The notes under the pieces were generated by a model, which was given only the letters and a program-made list of their open reading frames with translations, had not been told where the DNA came from and did not search any database. A stretch of 10,732 bases of DNA from contig JADFOU010000044.1 in NCBI GenBank assembly GCA_022562655.1, positions 1 through 10,732 on the forward strand, written 5' to 3'. The stretch is from a candidate division TA06 bacterium (GTDB lineage: Bacteria > Hydrothermota > DG-26 > E44-bin18 > JADFOU01). Positions 5,605-10,732 of the stretch are shown here, in pieces. Position 1 is the first letter of the stretch; each line of letters opens with the position of its first letter. Both the position numbers and the translations under genes were made by a program.

Positions 5605-6819
5605 ATGATCATTGCCCGCTATATCCTGAAAGAACATATTGGCCCCTTCTTATTAGCCCTTGCAGTTCTGTCCTTTGTTCTCATTATGAACCGGGTCTTT
5701 GAGTTGGTGGATTTGATTATCGGGAAGGGTTTGGATGTAAAAACGGTCTTAGAGGTTTTTGTTCTCTCCCTCCCCTTCATCCTTGCCGTTACGGTTCCTA
5801 TGGCAGTTCTGGTGGCAGCCTTGATGGCTTTTGGACGTCTATCTCAGGACTGGGAAATCGTTGCCCTGAAAACGAGTGGAGTCAATATGATGAGAATCCT
5901 CTCCCCAATTCTTTTGGCCTCTATCCTCCTCTCTATGGGGATGGTCTATTTCAACAATCATATCCTTCCAGAATCCAACCATCGAGTGAAGAATCTCTTG
6001 ATTGACATCGCACAGAAAAAGCCCACCCTCAAGATCAAAGAAGGTGTCTTCATTCAAGCTTTTAAAGGATTTGATACCTTCATTCGAAAGATTGATCAGA
6101 AGACTCAAGAAATCCATGATATCGTAATCTACGAGATCAATAAGGATGTCTTTCGCACGATCATCGCAGGACAGGGAGAGATTTTCACTTCACCAGAAGG
6201 AGGAATGATAGAGATCCTCCTTCTGGATGGTGAGATCCATGAACTCCTTCAAGGGGACTGGTGGCGGTACCGCCGTCTAAAATTTCAGCGACACAGACTC
6301 CGGATTCCGGTTGAGAACGAATGGAGTCGCCAGGAGCGAACCTATCGAGGGGATCGGGAGCTCTCTGCCAGGGATATGAAAAAAAAGGTTGATGAAATCC
6401 GGATAAGCATTCAAGAGAGGAAGGAGCGGATGAAAGTTCTGGAGGACCCGAAAAAAAGGGAATTGGAAAGGAGGGCAATTCTCTCCAAGGAAAGGGAGAT
6501 CAACCGCTATCTTGTGGAGATCCACAAAAAGTATTCCATTCCCTTTTCTTCCTTCGCCTTTCTCCTCATCGGTGCCCCTTTGGGGATTGCAATGAGACGG
6601 GGAGGGATGGGGGTTGGTTTTGGAATTGCCCTTCTTTTCTTCGTTCTCTATTACATTGCCCTGGTCGTCGGTGAGGAGTTGGCAGACCGAAAGTTGGTTT
6701 TACCCCTCCTGGCGATGTGGACACCGAATCTTCTCCTTTCTCTGATCGGGGGATATCTCCTCTATCATATCGGACAGGAGAAACCGTTTAGATGGTGGAA
6801 GAGAAAAGGCAGACCCTAG
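5605..6819 (+). CDS. lptF: LPS export ABC transporter permease LptF
   Basis: One of the two inner-membrane permeases of the LptB2FG transporter, which extracts lipopolysaccharide from the inner membrane and passes it to LptC/LptA for transport to the outer membrane. At 404 residues it is slightly longer than the usual ~365. The YjgP/YjgQ family pattern is clear: N-terminal helices at about 12-34, 50-75 and 97-120, a periplasmic jellyroll-like domain (about 130-260), a charged helical stretch rich in K/E/R (about 255-300), and three C-terminal helices with FAFLLIGAPLGI at about 315-326. The ATG at 5605 gives MIIARYILKEH, matching the family start. No SD is visible (GCCTCTTCC precedes it). lptG follows after 58 bp, so they probably form one operon. 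No lptB, lptC or lptA is in the window. Confidence 0.93.
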   Translation: MIIARYILKEHIGPFLLALAVLSFVLIMNRVFELVDLIIGKGLDVKTVLEVFVLSLPFILAVTVPMAVLVAALMAFGRLSQDWEIVALKTSGVNMMRILSPILLASILLSMGMVYFNNHILPESNHRVKNLLIDIAQKKPTLKIKEGVFIQAFKGFDTFIRKIDQKTQEIHDIVIYEINKDVFRTIIAGQGEIFTSPEGGMIEILLLDGEIHELLQGDWWRYRRLKFQRHRLRIPVENEWSRQERTYRGDRELSARDMKKKVDEIRISIQERKERMKVLEDPKKRELERRAILSKEREINRYLVEIHKKYSIPFSSFAFLLIGAPLGIAMRRGGMGVGFGIALLFFVLYYIALVVGEELADRKLVLPLLAMWTPNLLLSLIGGYLLYHIGQEKPFRWWKRKGRP

Positions 6820-6844
6820 ACGATAGACTCTTGACAATATACTG

Positions 6845-6876
6845 AAGTCTAAAATCCAATGTCCAAAGTCTAAATC
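6845..6876. repeat. 7-bp tandem array between lptF and lptG
   Basis: AAGTCTA, AAATCCA, ATGTCCA, AAGTCTA run without gaps (6845-6872), then AATC. The array stops two bases before the lptG ATG and replaces any Shine-Dalgarno. The first and last units are identical. Confidence 0.75.
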
Positions 6877-6877
6877 G

Positions 6878-7960
6878 ATGAGAATTCTCGACCGCTATCT
6901 CCTTCAGGAGTTTTTGAAGGTTCTACTTTACAGCCTCTTTGCCTTTATCTTCATCTACATTACTGTAGATCTATTTGAGGACATCGCTCGATTCATTGAC
7001 AAAAAAGTTGGGCTTTTCACCATCTTCCGCCTCTACCTCTACCAGATCCCCTTCATTACCGTCCTCATCGTCCCGGTCGCCGCTCTCCTTTCGTGTTTTT
7101 TCACTGTGGGGGTTCTCGCACGAAGAAACGAGCTCTCTGCCATCCTCACCTCTGGAGTGAGCCTCAATCGGACTCTCTTCCCCCTTTTCCTCTTCGGTCT
7201 CCTCTTGAGTCTTCTCATCTTCTTTCTGGAGGATGTTATTGTCCCATATGGAAATCAAAAGAAGAGACGGATTGAACGGGTGGAGATTGATAAAAGACCC
7301 CCCACAAATCCATATTATAAGAGAGATTTCAACTACCTGGGAGCCGAGGGTCGAGTCATTCGGGCACAACTATTTGATGGGGGGAAGAAGGAATTGGTGA
7401 AAGTGACGTTTTTCGAATTCAGAGATGAATCCTCTTTGAGAAAGAGGATTGACGCTGAGAAGGCAGTCTGGACTGAGGAAGGATGGATCTTTCAGAAGGG
7501 AGTGATGAGAACCTTTGATGAGGCAGGAGAGGAAGATCTCCTCTCCTTTGAAGAACTTCCCCAGCCTCAATTGGAGGAGACCCCTGAGGATTTCTCTCGG
7601 GAGGAGAAAGAGCCCGAGGAGATGTCCTTCCGTGAGTTAAAAAGGTACATTTCGAAAAAGAGGCGGGGGGGTGAGGAGGTAGGAAAGGAACGGGTGGACC
7701 TTCATACCAAGTTCTCTTTTCCCTTAGCCAATTTGATCGTTATTCTCTTCGGGGCGCCTTTAGCAGCGAGGATTCGTAAGGGTGGAATCGCCTTTGGGTT
7801 CGTTCTCAGTCTAACAATCTGCTTTTTCTACTGGGGTCTTCTTCAGACCGCCCGGTCCTTAGGACACAGCGGGTATGTCCCTCCTGCCCTGGCCGCTTGG
7901 TTTCCCAATCTTCTCTTTGGTGGGTGTGGAATCTTTTTGTTGTGGTGGGCGAGACGATAA
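6878..7960 (+). CDS. lptG: LPS export ABC transporter permease LptG
   Basis: Partner permease of LptF in the LptB2FG exporter; together they form the V-shaped cavity that takes up LPS. It has 360 residues, the normal length. The start MRILDRYLLQEFLK followed by IYITVDLFEDIARFI is characteristic of LptG. Three N-terminal helices (about 12-35, 52-75, 100-122) precede a periplasmic beta domain (about 135-240). An acidic, low-complexity linker (ETPEDFSREEKEPEEMSF, about 230-250) and three C-terminal helices follow, with VILFGAPLAARIRKGG near 288-303 matching the LptF/G signature. The ATG at 6878 is required by the family N-terminus. There is no SD, only the heptamer array. A second heptamer array starts right after the stop codon. 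Confidence 0.93.
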   Translation: MRILDRYLLQEFLKVLLYSLFAFIFIYITVDLFEDIARFIDKKVGLFTIFRLYLYQIPFITVLIVPVAALLSCFFTVGVLARRNELSAILTSGVSLNRTLFPLFLFGLLLSLLIFFLEDVIVPYGNQKKRRIERVEIDKRPPTNPYYKRDFNYLGAEGRVIRAQLFDGGKKELVKVTFFEFRDESSLRKRIDAEKAVWTEEGWIFQKGVMRTFDEAGEEDLLSFEELPQPQLEETPEDFSREEKEPEEMSFRELKRYISKKRRGGEEVGKERVDLHTKFSFPLANLIVILFGAPLAARIRKGGIAFGFVLSLTICFFYWGLLQTARSLGHSGYVPPALAAWFPNLLFGGCGIFLLWWARR

Positions 7961-7966
7961 TGACTT

Positions 7967-7994
7967 ATTAGATGTTAGATGCTGGATATTAGAT
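7967..7994. repeat. 7-bp tandem array after lptG
   Basis: ATTAGAT, GTTAGAT, GCTGGAT, ATTAGAT run without gaps, starting 6 bp beyond the lptG stop and ending 10 bp before the stop of the convergent glycosyltransferase remnant. No terminator hairpin with a U-tract was found between these convergent units. Confidence 0.75.
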
Positions 7995-8004
7995 TTTCTG
8001 CTTT

Positions 8005-8356
8005 CTAATTTCCAACAACCCGTTTCAGTACCTTCTCCACCCTTTGGGCGACTCGGTCCCAGCCAAACTCTTGCGCTAGGATTCCTGCCCTCTCTCCCAT
8101 CTCCTTTTTGAGCCAGATCGCTGGGGTCCTCGGGATTGACGAGAGCCCCAATGGACTCTTCTTCGATAAACTCCAGACCCGGCATCCTGGACGCTACGAT
8201 GGGTTTCCCGCATGCATATATTCATTGATCTTGAGGGGAGAACCGAGTTTCCATTTTCGATAAGGAGCTACACAGAGATGGGATAGACGGATGTTAGAAC
8301 CGAGCTCTTCATAGGGGATGGCTCCGGAGAGAAGTGCTGAAGTAGATTTTGTCCAG
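8005..8356 (-). pseudogene. Broken C-terminal remnant of a glycosyltransferase (GT4-like)
   Basis: The minus strand carries three consecutive pieces of a family 1/GT4-type glycosyltransferase C-terminal domain in different frames. Piece 1 (about 8215-8328) reads SGAIPYEELGSNIRL, then HLCVAPYRKWKLGSPLKINEYM. Piece 2 (about 8108-8212) reads CGKPIVASRMPGLEF, then IEEESIGALVNPEDPSDLAQ; joining the two needs one extra base near 8213, where YMACGKP is expected. Piece 3 (8005-8106) reads KEMGERAGILAQEFGWDRV and ends VEKVLKRVVGN-stop; about a dozen residues seem lost before it. The N-terminal acceptor domain is missing: the remnant abuts the stop codon of the upstream FAD-protein gene. A functional enzyme would transfer a sugar from an activated donor in surface-glycan synthesis; this copy cannot. 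Confidence 0.85.
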
Positions 8357-9673
8357 TTAACGATTCAACGTGATTTTTTCAGCGGTCTCTTTCCCTTCTA
8401 AAATCACATCCTCAATAGAGGTATATTGCCACCCTCCAAAGCGTCCAATGGAATGGATCCCTTTCCCTTTCAGATAACCTTGGATGATCTTCATACTTGG
8501 CTTGTAATGTTGATCATAGATGACATAGGCATAAGGGATGGGGATGACATGGTGGAATAATATTTTATCTCCCCTTTTTATGAGGTCCATTTCCCGAAGT
8601 CCCTTCAGGACCCGATCCACCACACTTGTCGGTTTTCTCCTTCGATAGGAAACCTCAACCGTTATGGAACTCGTTCCTTTCGGAGTGGAATAGGGAGAGA
8701 AATTGCTTGGAAACCCAATCCGATAGAATGGGAATCTCTCCTCAGGGACATAGACCCAGTGCTTTTCTGAGACCTTCGGACGGTCAATGACGAAACAGAG
8801 ATTGAGGATTGAGGTATGACGGAGGTTCTCAGCTGCCTTCCTCACTCTCTCCGGAACCCCTTCCACTTTACGGATCAATTCTGGAAGGGGAATGGTGGAG
8901 ATGAGTGTTTTAAACTCTCTATCGAATCCTCCTTCAAATCGAATTTTGTGATGTGCCCCCCTTTGCTTTCGCCCGTATCGGGAGGAGAGCAGAATTCGAA
9001 TTGCCTTTTTCTGGGTATGAATCCCCTGGACTTTTCTTGCCAAAGCAAGCGCCACAGACTCAATTCCACCTCTCTTGGGATAGTCAAACGTCACATTATA
9101 ACCTAATTGGGTTTTGGAATCGATTAGGGATCCATGGAGTATCTCCTTGAGGGAAACCTGGGGAACAAAGCGGCCCATCCAATCGGTCGTCAACTCCCTC
9201 GGAGGAACAGTCCAGAGTTTTCGATTATAGGGGATCATAAAGTGCTTTGCAATACCTTTTCCAAAATGGGCGTAGATCCAATCTTCAAAGTTCGTGCTTC
9301 GTGCTTCGTGCTTCGTGTTTCGTGCTTCGATAAAGCCTAAAAGACATTCCTCTATTACTTCTTTTGGAAGTCCATAGAGATTGGATTGGAAGGGATAGCG
9401 GGTATAGACCCCTTTTGAAAAAATCCATGCTTGCCGGGTGTGGTTCGAAAGCTGATCTCCAATCAGATTCTGGATGAGTTTCCGAATTCCAGAATCCCGA
9501 AAGTGAAGGAGGTGTCCGCAGTGATCGAAGGTATAGCCCTCTTTGATTTCTGTTCTACAAACTCCTCCCACCCGCTCTTCCTTCTCATAGACCTCACACT
9601 CTAACCCCAACTGTTGAAGATGGTAAGCGGCACTCAAGCCCGAAAATCCTGCCCCGAGAATGACAATATCCAT
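8357..9673 (-). CDS. FAD/NAD(P)-binding amine-oxidase-like protein of a polysaccharide locus
   Basis: A 438-residue flavoprotein of the protoporphyrinogen-oxidase/amine-oxidase/UDP-galactopyranose-mutase-like fold. MDIVILGAGFSGLSAAYHL (GxGxxG at 7-12) and EVYEKEERVGGVCRTE bind the FAD; YTFDHCGHLLHF, HFMIPYNRKLWTVPP and the C-terminal GRFGGWQYTSIEDVILEGKE close the cofactor site. Relatives often sit in polysaccharide clusters; the substrate is unknown and it is probably cytosolic. The ATG at 9671-9673 starts exactly at the Rossmann strand. The open frame extends to a TTG at 9745, but those 24 codons include a GC-rich hairpin and read like spacer. An internal heptamer repeat encodes residues of about 115-128 (EARNTKHEARSTNF). 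It follows the sugar-phosphate transferase by 68 bp. Confidence 0.85.
   Translation of the reverse strand: MDIVILGAGFSGLSAAYHLQQLGLECEVYEKEERVGGVCRTEIKEGYTFDHCGHLLHFRDSGIRKLIQNLIGDQLSNHTRQAWIFSKGVYTRYPFQSNLYGLPKEVIEECLLGFIEARNTKHEARSTNFEDWIYAHFGKGIAKHFMIPYNRKLWTVPPRELTTDWMGRFVPQVSLKEILHGSLIDSKTQLGYNVTFDYPKRGGIESVALALARKVQGIHTQKKAIRILLSSRYGRKQRGAHHKIRFEGGFDREFKTLISTIPLPELIRKVEGVPERVRKAAENLRHTSILNLCFVIDRPKVSEKHWVYVPEERFPFYRIGFPSNFSPYSTPKGTSSITVEVSYRRRKPTSVVDRVLKGLREMDLIKRGDKILFHHVIPIPYAYVIYDQHYKPSMKIIQGYLKGKGIHSIGRFGGWQYTSIEDVILEGKETAEKITLNR
9291..9330. repeat. Heptanucleotide repeat TTCGTGC x5 inside the FAD-protein gene
   Basis: Plus-strand units are TTCGTGC (9291), TTCGTGC (9298), TTCGTGC (9305), TTCGTGT (9312), TTCGTGC (9319) and a partial TTCGA. 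In the gene (minus strand) it encodes a hydrophilic stretch, ARNTKHEARST, just before the conserved NFEDWIYAHFG segment. Seven is not a multiple of three, so gain or loss of one unit would break the frame. Confidence 0.85.
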
Positions 9674-9697
9674 TCTATAATTCAATCCACGGATTTG

Positions 9698-9716
9698 ACC
9701 CCGCCTAAGGCGGGGT
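9698..9716. repeat. GC-rich hairpin between the transferase and the FAD-protein gene
   Basis: ACCCCGCC (9698-9705) and GGCGGGGT (9709-9716) form a perfect 8-bp stem around TAA. It sits in the 68-bp gap and could attenuate or stabilise the transcript. On the minus strand it is not followed by U residues. It resembles the dispersed palindromes elsewhere in this window in style, not sequence. Confidence 0.6.
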
Positions 9717-9741
9717 GGTTTCAATATTGAATTTTCCTCTT

Positions 9742-10732
9742 TCAATCAAATTTGACCCGACTCAAGTTCCTTCCTACCGTAGCAAGGATTCCTATGACAA
9801 GTAGATAGATGAAAACCGCGCCGTAGAAATTGACCGTCGTTGCGATATAAGAAGCCTCACAGAGGGCGATGGAGATGACATAGATAATCAAAACCACATG
9901 AGAATCCTTCATCCCCAGGGCTCGGAGGCGAAGGGCAAAATGATCCGAAGAACCCCTGAAAGGGTTTCTCCCCTTGAGGATTCGAAGAAGGGAGACCAAA
10001 AAGGTGTCATAAATTGGAACGGCCAAAATGAGAAGGGGACTCAGGAGGGCGATATTATTCACAGCGGTATAACTCACTGTAATGGAGAGGCTGGCGAGGA
10101 GAAAGCCTAAAAAGAGGCTCCCGGAATCCCCCATAAAGATGCGGGCGGGATAGAAATTGAACCGTAAGAAACCCAGAGTCCCTCCGGCTAAAGCCGCTGA
10201 GAGAAGAACCACGTGGACATTCTGAGTCGGGATGGCAATAAAAAGAAAGGCGGCACTTGCGATGCAAGCCACTCCTGCTGAAAGGCCATCCATCACATCA
10301 ATGATATTGAATCCATTGGTGATTCCCAAAATCCAGAGGAATGTGAGGAGGAGATTCAACCAGAGTGGGAAGTAGATGATTTCCAGATGAACACCGGAGA
10401 GGATGAGGATGAGGGCTCCCATTCCTTGACCGAAAAATTTTGTATAGGGGGAGAGATTTTTTATATCGTCTAAAAGCCCAAGGATAGCAATTAAGAGACT
10501 CCCGATAAGAATTCCCAGAATCTTCCTGTCCACCAAATCCTTCAAGAGGGCGATCAAAAGGACAGGGAGAAGCACTGAAAGGAGAAGTGCCATTCCACCC
10601 AAATAGGGAACCGCCTTCTCATGGGATTTGAGAGGGGTCGGGCGATCTACGATTTTAAGAAATAACGCCAATCGGTGAAAGAAGGGAGTGAGGATTAGGA
10701 CAAGAAGAAAGGCGAGAAAAATCAGTTGTTGC
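9742..10732 (-). CDS. Polyprenyl-phosphate sugar-1-phosphate transferase (WecA/MraY superfamily), 5' end beyond window
   Basis: Integral membrane enzyme that transfers a sugar-1-phosphate (typically GlcNAc-1-P) from a UDP-sugar to undecaprenyl phosphate, starting a lipid-linked glycan. The frame is open to the right edge (QQLIFLAFLLVLILTPFFHR lies upstream of a TTG), so the true start is outside. About 330 codons are visible. Family landmarks in order: DRPTPLKSHEKAVPYLGG, the metal/catalytic pair in LGLLDDIKNLSPYTKF, NGFNIIDVMDGLSAG, ARIFMGDSGSLFLGF, and a cytoplasmic loop RNPFRGSSDHFALRL at the place of the family HxHH. About nine hydrophobic helices are interspersed. It heads the minus-strand run with the FAD protein and the broken glycosyltransferase, so O-antigen or another envelope glycan is likely. 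WecA, TagO or WbpL type cannot be distinguished. Confidence 0.9.
   Translation of the reverse strand, partial: QQLIFLAFLLVLILTPFFHRLALFLKIVDRPTPLKSHEKAVPYLGGMALLLSVLLPVLLIALLKDLVDRKILGILIGSLLIAILGLLDDIKNLSPYTKFFGQGMGALILILSGVHLEIIYFPLWLNLLLTFLWILGITNGFNIIDVMDGLSAGVACIASAAFLFIAIPTQNVHVVLLSAALAGGTLGFLRFNFYPARIFMGDSGSLFLGFLLASLSITVSYTAVNNIALLSPLLILAVPIYDTFLVSLLRILKGRNPFRGSSDHFALRLRALGMKDSHVVLIIYVISIALCEASYIATTVNFYGAVFIYLLVIGILATVGRNLSRVKFD

Noticed and set aside
6831..6859. TTGACA in the lptF-lptG gap as an internal promoter
   Set aside because: No acceptable -10 lies 16-18 bp downstream (ATCCAA at 17); the two genes are more simply one operon.
7859..8185. Minus-strand open frame of 108 codons overlapping the lptG 3' end
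   Set aside because: Its first part is one frame of the broken glycosyltransferase; the rest reads repeat spacer and antisense lptG.
9674..9745. TTG-initiated 24-codon N-terminal extension of the FAD protein, overlapping the transferase stop
   Set aside because: The extension encodes the GC-rich hairpin as PPRLRRG and precedes the Rossmann start; the ATG at 9673 fits the family far better.

Overview
The window looks like part of a Gram-negative bacterial chromosome of moderate GC content with AT-rich spacers. Evidence is an LptF/LptG lipopolysaccharide-export pair, a polyprenyl-phosphate sugar-1-phosphate transferase of the WecA/MraY superfamily, and sigma70-like promoters. The lineage cannot be fixed from this sequence. 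The gene mix (an archaeal-type AAA ATPase, a lysine/saccharopine dehydrogenase-like enzyme, a Thermus-like TyrRS and repeat-filled spacers) would suit an environmental Desulfobacterota- or Nitrospirota-like organism, but that is inference.

Layout: (1) 1-837, minus strand: a CAU-anticodon tRNA followed by the 5' two-thirds or so of tyrS, cut by the window edge. (2) 838-1297, gene-free: a candidate tRNA promoter, GC-rich hairpins and a 104-bp terminal-inverted-repeat element resembling a MITE. (3) 1298-2602, minus: a cold-shock protein with a good promoter and SD, then a membrane-anchored alpha/beta hydrolase with an operator-like repeat block upstream. (4) 2789-5192, minus: a saccharopine/lysine dehydrogenase-like oxidoreductase, then an archaeal-type P-loop ATPase with a winged-helix tail. 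The ATPase promoter is covered by a 37-bp double palindrome, suggesting tight repression and perhaps autoregulation. (5) 5255-5604, gene-free: a long inverted repeat built of 9-bp units, a candidate promoter and a leader. (6) 5605-7960, plus: lptF and lptG. (7) 8005-10732, minus: a sugar-1-phosphate transferase (5' end outside the window), an FAD/NAD(P)-binding amine-oxidase-like protein, and a frameshifted, truncated remnant of a glycosyltransferase. Together these three look like the decaying end of a surface-polysaccharide cluster converging on lptFG.

How they fit together: LptF/LptG would form the membrane part of the ABC exporter that pulls LPS out of the inner membrane. The right-hand cluster would start and modify a lipid-linked glycan. 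The remaining genes (translation, cold shock, hydrolase, dehydrogenase, ATPase) appear to be independent units, several with their own recognisable promoters.

The most unusual signal is outside the genes. Short degenerate tandem arrays with a 7-bp period, each of different sequence, sit at gene borders beside tyrS, csp, lptF and lptG. One such heptamer array (TTCGTGC x5) lies inside the FAD-protein coding region, where a one-copy change would shift the frame. The other main signals are the double-palindrome operator of the ATPase and the glycosyltransferase pseudogene.
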